64,000 bases of DNA from Adenophora triphylla var. japonica (Eukaryota; Streptophyta; Magnoliopsida; Asterales; Campanulaceae). Where the stretch lies: assembly GCA_022495995.1 (NCBI GenBank), contig JAFEMH010002598.1:248001-312000 (forward strand), given 5' to 3'. This document shows, one piece after another, positions 33,001-43,771 of this stretch. The translations under genes and the position numbers were made by a program. Every line of letters starts with the position of its first letter. Position 1 is the stretch's first letter. The notes below the pieces were generated by a model. The model ran no database searches. It saw only the letters and a list, made by a program, of their open reading frames with translations, and was not told the DNA's origin.

Positions 33001-34470
33001 CTGGATCCAATTTCTCCCCCCTCTCTCGATTCAACTATCTCCCCATACTTTCATATGGAAGATCGGAGTATCAAGACGATGATTAGTGGCTCCGGCGCCA
33101 CCGGCGGCATGTCTAAACCAGCGATCGCAACGCCGTATTTCTCTCCTACACCTCCACCGCAATCAGCTATGGAGGAGGTTCCCGTTCCTCGAATCTCCAC
33201 CGCAATCAGCTATGGAGGAGACTCCCGTTCCTCAAATTCATCAAGTTAAAGCAGGAACCACCCCGTCATGTTCAATTTTTATTGCAAACCCTAGAAAAGC
33301 CTCAAACCCCAACCTTATCTAGCAATCAGCTAGCAAATACAAACTTTAATACCACCAATTTCACATTCCTTTCACCTCCATGGCCTGCTCAACAGCGCTA
33401 CTGAGGAGCCTTTGAGGTTTTTCGTAATGTTTATTCTGGAAGCACCTAATTTTATTCGCGAATTACCTAAATGCGCTTCCTCCCTCCTTCCCTCTGGGCG
33501 GGCTAACGGTCAGATACCAAGCTCTTACTCCTCCTTTTCTTATTTAAATAAATTTAACTGCCATTCTCGTTTTTTTTTATTTCTTTTTGTTCTTTTTTTC
33601 TTCTGAAATCTGCAAAACAGTCCGAAAAAAAAAATCAACAAATAAGAATGAAGAGGAAGGTCATATTGGACGATGACCTACATGAAGCACGCAGACGTGC
33701 CATTGAAATTCCCGATCTTGAAAGAAAACCACAAGCACCCCCCATTGAAACTCATAATCTTGAACGACAAAGAGCACCTAAAGCCAAGAATAGTTCTTGC
33801 AGCAAGCGGAAACTAATGATCTTGGTTCAGTAGTTGTTACTTTTTTTCAATTAATGATAATCTTTGTTGATACTCTTGTGTTTGATGTTTATCTGGACAG
33901 GAAATAGGTTTTTCAAAATCTACCAGCCTCTCTTTCCAGAAACACTGAGAAAAAGGAGTGCAACCCGTGATCATGAAATGTGTAATGATCCTCAAATCTT
34001 AGCCCACTATAACGATAAGTATAAACGGGAGGATATGTGTAACAGTCGGAATAGTTCTATTCGTATCAAGGTGAGTTCTTCTTTCAAACAATGTTTAAAT
34101 ACTCCGTAATTCTTTTTGAACAGTTTTGAACTTTCAAAATTTTGTTAATTTATTTTGCGTTGAACTTAATTTCATGTTTTTGGACTAGTTCCGATTTTCA
34201 AGAAATGTCCCCTCCCCAATCTTGGGGGATCCTCAAGGTTTTCCCATGACTAGCAATGGTGAAAATGTATATTCTCACCTTTTATGAGATGCCATGGAAA
34301 TGTTCAGTTCTCTTTGCTTTTGAATCTTTTTAAATTATTTTTACAATGCAGTTAAATATTAGATGTTACTATATCATATTTTCATTAAAATGATGATATC
34401 TTATTTTTTGTAGTATGAAATGCCAAATGCTCGAACAAGGGAAGAAATGTCCCCTCCCCAATCTTAGGAG
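33000..34470 (+). repeat. Left arm of a large inverted repeat (gene-like)
   Basis: About 1.47 kb repeated in reverse at 39775-41206. Along the plus strand it carries a segment EDRSIKTMISGSGATGGMSKPAIATPYF-type, a basic segment starting MKRKVILDDDLHEARRRAIEIP (33648), an exon-like RFFKIYQPLFPETLRKRSATRDHEM segment ending at a GT donor (about 33901-34068), and two partial copies of the PPQSWG exon (about 34200 and 34430). No continuous frame links them. I do not recognise the gene; it may be a degraded plant protein of RNA-binding type. Confidence 0.85.
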
Positions 34471-34824
34471 ATAAATATAATAACTTGTTGTCTTATGACG
34501 TAAATTAGATTATATAGAGGGATTAGGACGTAATTTTCTCCTATAGTATTTGCTAATGACAGGAGAGACAAGATGCTCAACACTAACAAATAAGTTAAGA
34601 TAAAATGGAATGTCACAGCTTAGTTACATGGCTACTAGATAATGATTAAACTACCATAATTATATATAGAAACTATATAACGGCTGGGAGAACCAAATAA
34701 GGGAGCAGAACCCACAATTACAGGCTTCAACAGAATTAATAACAGAGCTAAGAAAAAGATTAAATACCTGTCTCTGACCATTGATGGCATTGGTTACAAA
34801 TTTGACGAGTGAGATCCCCCCATA

Positions 34825-35702
34825 CATAGTTGTCATATCGTGTATCGTATCGCGTATCGGAGATCCTAAATATCGTATCGCGTATCGTATCGTGTATCGT
34901 ATCGGAGATACGGAATACAATGACAAAAAAATTCAAATACTCTAAAGAATATCAAAAATAAAGTAAACAATATCTTCTTTCTTTTTCCCATTTTTCAAGA
35001 ACCTAAATATTAAAAAAAAACAAATATATTCAAAAAAATGATATTTTTCAAGAACCTAAATATATTTCAAACAAGTGAATCAACACAGTGATTAATATTT
35101 AATAAACATTCAATTTGAATCCCAAAAAAACCTACAGCCAGATATCTTTTCTTATCAAAAAAAAAAAACATATAAAATCATAGGTCAAAATAAAATAGAG
35201 ATAAAGTCAAAATAAAATTAGAGAAAAAGAAATGGAAACTTACGGCCCAAATCTCGGCGGGGACAAGGATGACGATGGAGAGAGCACAGAACCAGGTGTA
35301 ACCGACGGTGAAGAGGACGTCCGGCGTTCGGCGGTTGAAGAAGAAGAAGGGGCGACGGTGATGAAGGAGGAGGAAAAAGAAGCGACGACGGAGGAAAGGA
35401 AATTGACCGAGGACAAGCTCAATTTTTGAATCGTCGTGACTCGTCTGTGTCTGATTTATAAATTGTCCAACCCTAAACCCGACCCAAATCGACCTGCACC
35501 CGCCTGCACCCGACCCAAGCCCTTTTTAACTGTATCGCCCGTATCGTCCGTATCGGCGATACGCACGATACGATACGCGTATCGTAGGATACACACGATA
35601 CGGAGGGAATATCGATACACCTATGCGATACGTATCGAAACCATACGTATCGCGTATCGTATCGCCGATACGTATCGCGTATCGGGATATTTAACAACTA
35701 TG
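34825..35702. mobile_element. hAT-like element, TATCG-repeat type, with 8-bp TSD
   Basis: Terminal inverted repeats CATAGTTGT / ACAACTATG are flanked by the perfect duplication CCCCCATA (34817-34824 and 35703-35710). Both subterminal regions are built of GTATCG/CGATAC motifs in opposing orientations. The centre holds a GA-rich, acidic reading stretch (35232-35429) of no known family. Unit copies B and D of the surrounding array show the uninterrupted site. Confidence 0.92.
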
Positions 35703-35968
35703 CCCCCATATATCTGCTCGGGCCTTGACGAAGCGTAGGCCCAAAACCAGATACACCACCGGCATTCTTGGGAAAACCTCGAGGAGGAGGGCCCCAAGAT
35801 TGGGGAGGGGGCATTTCTACATTTGGTTGAGTATTTGATTTCAATCTATAAAAATGAGATGTAGTCATACAAACACTAAGAAATAGTATCTTAGACAATG
35901 ACAATTACTATGTTTCAGGTTTTGAAACAACTTAAAAAATCAAGACTAGTAAGAACTCAACCCAAAAC

Positions 35969-37740
35969 TAGACGTGGCCGGTTGTGAAAACCGCCGGTTA
36001 GCCGGTTTTCAACCGGCGGTTTTTAAGCCCCAAAATCCAAACCGGAACCGAACCGCCTAACCGGCTAAACCGGTTACGGTTTAGGCGGTTTACGGTTTTA
36101 ACGGTTATCCGGTTAACCTCCGGTTTGACGGTTTGGATCTGCTCGGCCGAGTCCTTGGTGTTGCTCGGTCGAGCAACCCTTTTAGGGTTTAGGGTTTGAG
36201 GGTTGCTCGGCCGAGTCTTTGGTGTTGCTCGGCCGAGCAACCCTTTTAGGGTTTAGGGGTTGAGGGTTGCTCGAGTCATATATAGTAGTGCTCGGCCGAG
36301 CATATCATTTTTCAGTTAATTTTTTAACAGATTTCGTTAACTTTGTATGTAGTATATTAATTTTATTTTTTTTCAATTTTTTTTTGGATAGATAAGACTA
36401 TTTTAAACTTAAGTTTACTACATACATTTTTTACAAAAAGGTTTATAAAAAAAGTTATGAATTTTTAAAGAAATGAAAGTTAACGGTTTTTTGAAAAAAG
36501 TTAACTTTTAATTTTTTTCAATTTTTTTTGGATATATAAGACTTTTTTAAACTTAAGTTATCTACATACATTTTTTGAAAAAAGGTTTATAAAAAAAGTT
36601 ATGATTTTTGAAAGAAATAAAACTTAACTTTTTTAAAAGAAACGGAAGTATATAAAAGAAAAAAGCAACGGTACCCTTAAATTTTATTAATTAAAATACA
36701 ATTACAACGAGGGTATTGGTAGGAGTGGTGGTGGTAAATTTGGTAGTAGTGGACTGGACCTAGTGGTATTGATAGGAGTGGTAGTGGTGGCGGTAGGAGT
36801 GGTAGTAGTAGTGGTGGTAGTAGCGGTAGTGGTAGTGGTGGTAGTAGTAGTAGTGGTAATAATAGTAGTTGTGGTGGTGGTGAATGGTGATGTTGGTGAT
36901 GTAGACCGGTAGTAGTGGTAGTGGTAGGTAGCGGTAGTAGTGGTGGTGGTAGTAGTAGTAGTGGTAGTAGAGTGGTGTTGGTGGTGATGGTGGTGGTGTA
37001 GACTAGTAGTAGTGGTATTGATAGGAGTGGTAGAGATAGGAGTGGTAGTGGTAGCGGTAGTAGTGATGGTTGTAGTAGTAGTAGTGGTAGTAGTAGTGGT
37101 GGTGGTGGTGATGGTGGTGGTGTAGGCGGTAGTAGTGGTATTGGTAGGAGTGGTAGTAGTAGCGGTAGTAGTAGTGGTGATAGTAGTAGTAGTGGTAGTA
37201 GTAGTAGTGGTGGTGGTGGTGGTAGTGATGGTGGTAGTAGTGGTGGTGGTAGTGGTGGTGGTGGTGATGGTAGTGGTGTAGACTAGTAGGAGTACTAGTA
37301 GTAGTGGTAGTAGTGGTGGTGGTGGTGGTGGTGGTGGTGGTGGTGGTGGTACTGGTAGTAGTAGTAGTAGTGGTGGTGGTGGTGGTGGTGGTGGTGAACA
37401 TAACGGCTAGTTTGAAAAAGTAGCCATTGGAATGAGTTCTGGCGTTCTGCTCGGCCGAGCAACTCATATGACTCGGCCGAGCATGACCGTTATTGGAAAT
37501 TAACACTACTGGAAGGTTATGCTCGGCCGAGCAACTCATATGACTCGGCCGAGCAAGCCAAAAACCGGCGGTTAACCGGCGGTTGGCCGGTTTTTCAAAA
37601 TTTCAAACCTTAACCGAACCGGCCAATTACCGGTTTCGGTTAGCCGGTTCCGGTTAACCGCCGTTGACCGGTTTTGACCGGTTTTGGCCGGTTTTCAACC
37701 TCCCGGTTGGCCGGTTCGGTTTATAAAATGGACACGTCTA
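35969..37740. mobile_element. hAT-like element, CCGGTT-repeat type, with 8-bp TSD
   Basis: Ends TAGACGTG / CACGTCTA with the perfect duplication CCCAAAAC (35961-35968 and 37741-37748). Subterminal CCGGTT/AACCGG clusters flank an AT-rich core homologous (inverted) to the core of 771-1562 (shared TATATACTTCCGTTTCTTTTA). It additionally carries GCTCGGCCGAGCA palindromes near both ends and a long GGT/AGT-repeat tract. No transposase. Confidence 0.93.
36716..37400. repeat. (GGT/AGT)n compound minisatellite inside the hAT element
   Basis: About 680 bp of GGT, AGT and related triplets with recurring GTAGAC and GGTATTGGTAGGAGTGG pieces. The long Thr/His/Tyr frames it creates on the minus strand are composition artefacts. 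Confidence 0.93.
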
Positions 37741-38322
37741 CCCAAAACAGGAATTAAGCTAAACCACACAATCTAAAAGGTTCACAATTCCAGATATTTA
37801 AAATCAGCTTGTAGTTGGAGTGAAAATATACAGGTCTAACTTAATCAAAACAAAGTTCTTTATATTGGCACATATGAATGTCAAAAAAAAACTATTGGCA
37901 TTTAATGCTCACGATAAAAGTATTTTGTTTCATGAGAACAGATCCACCATCACTCACACACACAAACCAAAGATAAGCTTACTATAAAATGGAATCAATT
38001 GTAAATCATATAATGGTTGGGAGAACCAAATCAGGGAGCATAAAACACAATTATACGCTGCAACAGAATACATGACATAGCTAAGAAAAAGATTAAAGAC
38101 CTGTGGCAGTGGTTGCAAACTTGAAGTGGGAGATCCCCCCATATCTCTACCCGGGCCATGACGAAGAGTAGGCCCAAAACGAGGTCCACCACAGGCATTC
38201 TTGGGAAAACCTCGAGGAAGAGGGCCCCAAGATTGGAAAGGGGGCATTTGTTCATTTGGTCGAGCATTCGCCATTTCAGGCTATAAAAAAATAAGATATC
38301 ATCATACAAACACTAAGAAATA

Positions 38323-38461
38323 CTCCCTCCGTCCCGCCCGAAGCTTCACCTTTTACCCAAATGGGTGTCCCGGTAGAAGTTTCACCTTTTCTAAAATGGA
38401 AAAGGTTTATTAATTTGCGTGCTTCACCAAAATGGTGAAGCATGGACCGGGACGGAGGGAG
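38323..38461. mobile_element. Stowaway MITE (139 bp) with an empty site in sibling copies
   Basis: CTCCCTCCGTCCCGCCCGAAGC at the left and CGGGACGGAGGGAG at the right, inserted in AAGAAA-TA-GTATATTAG. The sibling units at about 35880 and 39134 read straight through the same site with a single TA. Confidence 0.95.
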
Positions 38462-39479
38462 TAGTATATTAGACAATGACAATTATTTTTTTGTTTTGAA
38501 CTTAACTGCAGGTTAAGTTAAGAAACAACTCATCAAAAAGGGAGAGACTAGTAAGAACTCAACCCGAAACAGGAATTAAGTTCAACCCCACAATCTAAAA
38601 GGTTAACAATTCCGGATAAATAGTTGGAGCGAAAATACACAGACGCGAGACTTGATCAAAACAAACTTTTTTATTATTGGCACATATAAAGGCCAAAAAA
38701 TCTATTGGCATTAAATGCTTACAATAAAAGTTATTTGTTTCATCAGCATTGATCCAACAACTCTCACACACGCATCAAAGATAAGCTTACTAAAAACAAT
38801 AGAATTACATAGAAACCATATAATGGTTGGGAGAACCAGAAGGGAGCAGAACCCACAATTACTGGCTGCAACAAAATCTATAACAGAGCTAGGAAAGATT
38901 AAATATCTGTCTGGCCATTGATGGTAGTGGTTGCAACTTTGATGAGTGATATCCCCCAACATACCTACGCGGGCCTTGACGAAGTGTAGGCCCAAATCAC
39001 GTCCACCACCGGCATTCTTGGGAAAACTTCGAGGAGGAGGGCCCCAAGATTGGGGAGGGGTCATTTCTTCATTTGGTTGACCATTTGCCATTTCAGCCTA
39101 TAAAAAAAATAAGATATCATCATACAAACACAAGACATAGTATATTAGACAATGACAATTATTTTTTTGTTTTGTTTTTAACTGAAGGTTATGAAACAAC
39201 TTTTCTAAAAAAGAGAGACGGTAAGTATTCAACCCAAAACAGGAATTAAGTTGAACCACAAATTCTAAAATGTTCACAACCGGATAATTAAAATCCGCTT
39301 GCAGTTGGAGTGAAAACATATAGGTGTGACTAAAGTTAATCAAAACAAACTTATATTTATTGGCACATATGAAGGTCAAAAAAATCTATTGGCATTAAAT
39401 GCTTACAATAAAAGTATTTTGTTTCATGAGTATTTATTCGGCATCAGTCACACACACATGAAACCTTACTAACAAAATA

Positions 39480-39560
39480 GAATCACATGTAAACCGTATA
39501 GTGGTTGGGAGGAAACCTTACTAACAAAATAGAATCACATGTAAACCGTATAGTGGTTGG
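39480..39560. repeat. About 55-bp tandem duplication in unit D
   Basis: GAAACCTTACTAACAAAATAG...GTGGTTGGGAG occurs twice in a row. Confidence 0.88.
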
Positions 39561-39774
39561 GAGAACTGAGTCAAGGAGCATAAACCACAAATATAAACTG
39601 CAATAGAATCTATAATAGAGCTAAGAAAAAGATTAGACCTGTCTGACCATTGATTAGAGTGATTGTAAAGTTGATGTGGGAGATCCCCCCATATCTCTAC
39701 CCGGGCCTTGACGAAGAGTTGGCCCAAAACCAGGTCCACCACCGGCATTATTGGGAAAACCTTGAGGAGGAGGG

Positions 39775-41206
39775 CCCCAAGATTGGGGAGGGGGCATTTA
39801 TTCCCTTGTTCAAGCATTTGGCATTTCATACTACAAAAAAATAAGATATCATCATTTTAATGAATATATGATATAGTAACATCTAATATTTAACTGCATT
39901 GTAAAAATAATTTAAAAAGATTCAAAGGCAAAAACTGAACATTTCCATGGCTTCTCATGAAAGGTGAGAATATACATTTTCACCATTGCTAGTCATGGAA
40001 AACCTTTAGGATCCCCCAAGATTGGGGAGGGGACATTTCTTGAAAATCAGAACTAGTCCAAAAACATGAAATTAAGTTCAACGCAAAATAAATTAACAAA
40101 AATTTGAAAGTTCAAAACTGTTCAAAAAGAATTACGGAGTATTTAAACATTGTTTGAAAGAAGAACTCACCTTGATACGAATAGAACTATTTCGACTGTT
40201 ACTCATATCCTCCCGTTTATACTTATCGTTATAGAGGGCTAAGATTTGAGGATCTTTACACATTTCATGATTACGGGTTGCACTCCCTTTTCTCTATGTT
40301 TCTGGAGAGAGAGAGGCTGGTAGATTTTGAAAAACCTATTTCTTGCCCAGATCAACATCAAACACAAGAATATCAACAAAGATTATCATTAATTGAAAAA
40401 AGGAACAACTACTGAACCAAGATCATTAGTTTCCACTTACTGCAAGAACTATGCTTGGCTTTAGGTGCTCTTTGTCGTTCAAGATTACGAGTTTCAATGG
40501 GGGGTGCTTGTGGTTTTCTTTCAAGATCATGAATCTCAATGGCACGTTTGCGTTTCATGTAGGTCATCGTCGAATATGACCTTCCTCTTCATACTTATTT
40601 GTTGAAAAAAAAATTCAGACTGTTTTGCAGAGTTCAGATGAAAAAAAGAACAAAAAAGAAATAAAAAAACGAGAATGGCAGTTAAATTTATTTAAATAAG
40701 AAAAGGAGGAGTAAGAGCTTGGAATCTGACCGTTAGCCCGCCCAGAGGGCGGGAAGGAGGAAGGGCATTTAGGTAATTCACGAATAAAATTAGGGGCTTC
40801 CGGAATAAACATGACGAAAAACCTTTGAGGCTCATCAGTAGCGCTGTTGAGCAGGCCATGGAGGTGAAAGGAATGTGAAATTGGTGGTATTAAAGTTTGT
40901 ATTTGCTAGCTGATTGCTTGATAAGGTTGGGGTTTGAGGCTTTTCTAAGGTTTGCAATAAAAATTGAACATGGCGGGGCTGCGCTGGTTCCCGCTTTAAC
41001 TTGACAAATTTGAGGAACAGGAGCCTCCTCCATAGCTGATTGCGGTGGAGGTGTAAGAGAGAAATACGGCGTTGCGATCGCTGGTTCAGACATGCCGCTG
41101 GTGGCGCCGGAGCCACTAATCATCGCCCAGATACTCCGATCTTCCATGGAAGTATGGGGAGATAGTTGAATCGAGAGAGGGGGGGGGGAGAAATTGGATC
41201 TAGAGT
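39775..41206 (-). repeat. Right arm of the large inverted repeat
   Basis: Reverse-complement copy of 33000-34470, similar over its whole length. Both arms hold the same exon-like pieces, and each arm carries private frame breaks. The spacer between arms is the tandem exon array. Confidence 0.85.
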
Positions 41207-41232
41207 TAGAGGATTGGATGGAAGGAATAGAG

Positions 41233-41450
41233 AGTGGTGATGGCCATTTTGGGCTCAAATCCATTGGACCCGCAGTCCGCTTGGCACGGGCAGCCCGTTA
41301 TCCGCTTGGCCCGTTTTGTATATGGGATGTGCCTGGACCAAGGATGTCCGCACGGATCGATCTTTGGCCCGCGAATCAAAAGATCCGTTTGGTCCGTGGC
41401 TCGTTTGGCCCGGATCAAGCAGGTCCGCACGGACCTGTTTGAATTTTAGT
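41233..41450. mobile_element. Possible hAT-like remnant rich in GGCCCG
   Basis: Begins GTGGTGATGGCCATTTTGGGC and is full of TTGGCCCG/CGGACC motifs. The wording recurs near 55640 (CTGTTTGGCCATCACC, inverted). No clear target duplication. Confidence 0.4.
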
Positions 41451-41760
41451 TTATTATTACTAGTGGTATTAGTAATAAACACACATTTATAATAATAATA
41501 ATTAAATATAATAATAAATGATAATAATGATACTTAGTTTATTTAAAAATAAAAGTATTTAATAAAAATCTATAATACAATAGAGGGAGGGTTTAGCTGC
41601 CTCTTATCTGGGGTATAAGTGATGGTCAGGATTGAAAGTTGAAAAATGAATCAGATGGCTGAAATTACTTTTCCCTCCCACGATCTCCTCTCCCTCTAAT
41701 CTATCGTCATCTCTCCACTTCCCCAAATTTTCTCTCCCTCTCTCTCTAAATTCCGATTCA

Positions 41761-41931
41761 ATGGGTAAGGCTTCGGCGGTGAAATCCACGGCAGTTGTAT
41801 TGGGAGCCCTAGCTTTCGGATGGGTAGCTGTTGAGATGGCCTTCAAGCCATGGCTCAAGGTTCGATCCGCCATGGACAAGTCTGATCCTGCTCGCGATCC
41901 TGATGACGTCGATACCGACGCCGTTAAGTAG
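41761..41931 (+). CDS. OEP7: Outer envelope membrane protein 7-like (OEP7)
   Basis: A 56-residue frame, ATG 41761, stop TAG 41929-41931. It has a short polar N-terminus MGKASAVKS, one hydrophobic segment (about residues 11-27, [17 protein letters not shown]), then [24 protein letters not shown]. This is the layout of the signal-anchored OEP7/OEP14 protein of the plastid outer envelope, which inserts directly without a cleaved transit peptide and serves as a classic targeting model; its biochemical role is unclear. The Arabidopsis protein is about 64 residues by memory. The in-frame codons after the TAG (to a TGA about 60 nt on) are Ser/Ala-rich and could be a lost tail. A CT-rich 5' leader lies just upstream. 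The frame was too short for a simple ORF cut-off. Confidence 0.85.
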   Translation: MGKASAVKSTAVVLGALAFGWVAVEMAFKPWLKVRSAMDKSDPARDPDDVDTDAVK

Positions 41932-42304
41932 TTGCCGGAAAACCTCGAAGCTTCTGGCTCCGCCTCAACCTCTAGCTCCGCCGCCCCTCTCTGACCGTGT
42001 AACCCTCTATTTAAGCTATTTACGAGTAAGTTGTATTAAATTTAATACGTGATTTAGTTCTTTAATTTTTGGTTTTTGGCTAGATTCGTTTGGTGGAAAT
42101 CCATATATCAATTTGGGCAATTTATGGTGTGGAGTTTTGACTGTGGATGGATTGAAGTGAGAGAATGAGGTTTTAAAGAAACGGAGCAGGTCTTTTTGAA
42201 GTTAATTTGAATTATGTTTTTTGCATTTGGAGATAGTAATGGAAGCGGAAACCATAGTTTTGTTAAACTATCTTTATAGGCACGAGTTACATTGTGTATG
42301 TTAT
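41932..42304. other. 3' flank of OEP7
   Basis: Probable 3' UTR and flank, interrupted at 42305 by an LTR element and resuming at 49488. Confidence 0.55.
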
Positions 42305-43771
42305 TGATGGAGGAAAACTCCCTCTTGTAATAAAAACCGAGCAAGTGTACTCACTACCGGTGTAGCAGTATGCAAATGCAGGGGTCGAATCCACAGAGAC
42401 TCGTTGGTAAACAAGTAAAGTAAAAGCAGTGAATTTTGTAACCAAAGTTTATAGATTTGATTTGAAAACTGAGAGCATAAATTAAATAACTAAAACTAAC
42501 TAGACGATAAAACAGATTATGAGCAGAGATTCGTAGATTGGATTTCACTTCACCATCATTCTATGCAGAATTTTACTTAAGAAACATTAACTCAACTTCT
42601 AGGATTCACTCACTTTAGCTAGGATCGACACGGTTAGGTGGCCGGATTACAACCCTAAATACTCTCTTAATATTATGAGTTCTATTACGGCACCACAATA
42701 TTCCAAGAATACATTAAGCACGAAAGAATAAAAGAACCTAATATTGATCCGCTTCTATTACGGCACAGATCAAATTATTCAATCAATAGTGGTCAATGTA
42801 TAAATCGCCCAAAATTAATGGCTCGATAAATACCCAATTATTCAAAGATGAGTTCGTATCTTAACATACGTCTCGAATCCAAGAACAAGAAATTAAAATC
42901 TATTGATGAACTAGAAGGAATTAACTAGAAAGAATTAAAAATATTATTGCATAGAAATCCGGTAAAGGTTCGACCAATCTACAAATCTAATAAATTAGCT
43001 ACTCATAATTTACAAATAATAAAAACCTGGAACAATGAATAAATCTTCTTCTTCAATTGAATTCCCAAAAGCCTAAATAAAACTAGAAATAATTATAATA
43101 TAATATGTGTTATCTATCCCTCCTTGCCGTGGCTGCTGCATTATTTATATAAAGAGAATAGGGTAACACTGTAGACCAAGGCCAGAAAAGACAAGAATGC
43201 CCCTGAAAAATACGTAAAAATAATGCTGAAAAACTGGTGACGTCGGAAGAAGCGCGGCCGCCCTCGAATTCCAGCGCGGACGCCCAAGTTGGCCGAGAGT
43301 TCTGTGCGTAATTTTTCCTTGGTGCGCGGCCGCCCTTATAGACTGAAACTGCCTCGGCCCTTATAGACTGAAACTGCCTCGGCCCAATCTGGCCTCATTT
43401 GGCCCTAACTGGCCCCTAATTCCCTAGGCCAAACCATGAAGTGGCCGGCCATAAACCAAGTGCCTTTGCCTTGTTTAGTATTAATTATTATTCGTTTCGT
43501 CCCGCTATCTTGCAGTCGCACTTTGACCACTTTAATGACTTCTTCTGCACTTCGTTCTTTGGACTTTTATTTTTCATTTTATCCCAGGAATTTTTATAAA
43601 TTAAATTCGTCCGAAAATTCCATATTCCCAGTTCAGTCCCTAAATTTTCCAATATTTCCAATTTAGTCATAAAATACTCACAAACCACATCAAATATACA
43701 TAAAACTCGGGAATCAAACTCAAGGAAAGCCTAAAAGTGCATCATTTGGATGGGTAAATACACATCCATCA
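42305..43771 (-). repeat. 3' LTR
   Basis: 1467 bp. It lacks about 138 bp present in the other LTR (equivalent to about 49240-49380), the junction lying at CAATTTAGTCATAAAATACTC. It includes a 29-bp tandem doublet, CCTTATAGACTGAAACTGCCTCGGC, shared by both LTRs. Confidence 0.93.

Larger units (their letters stand above)
34600..39845 (-). repeat. Tandem array of a Pro/Gly-rich exon unit
   Basis: Four units of roughly 0.75-0.8 kb, minus strand, each with an exon bounded by TATAG/TGTAG acceptors. They are A (35845-35703 continuing 34824-34768, split by a hAT element), B (38280-38101), C (39097-38907) and D (39830-39639). Exons encode PPQSWGPPPRGFPKNAGGG-type sequence. A and D have 192 nt (A after removing the target duplication) and B 180, all multiples of three. 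C has 191 nt, a frame shift after KNAGGG, and its donor GT is changed to AT. The wording resembles the Pro/Gly-rich tail of FLK/PEPPER-type KH proteins as I remember it, with low certainty. No KH domain is present, so this is probably an amplified gene fragment. Confidence 0.8.

Noticed and set aside
32941..33249. 102-codon ORF in the left inverted arm as a functional gene
   Set aside because: The equivalent frame in the right arm is broken and differs in length; without splicing evidence I keep it only as gene-like repeat content.
34840..34920. TATCG array as a satellite
   Set aside because: The mirrored array at 35530-35700, the inverted ends and the 8-bp duplication show it is the subterminal region of a hAT-like element.
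37003..37539. 178-codon Thr/His/Tyr-rich frame on the minus strand
   Set aside because: It is the translation of the GGT/AGT minisatellite within a hAT-like element. Other frames are equally open and it has no gene context.
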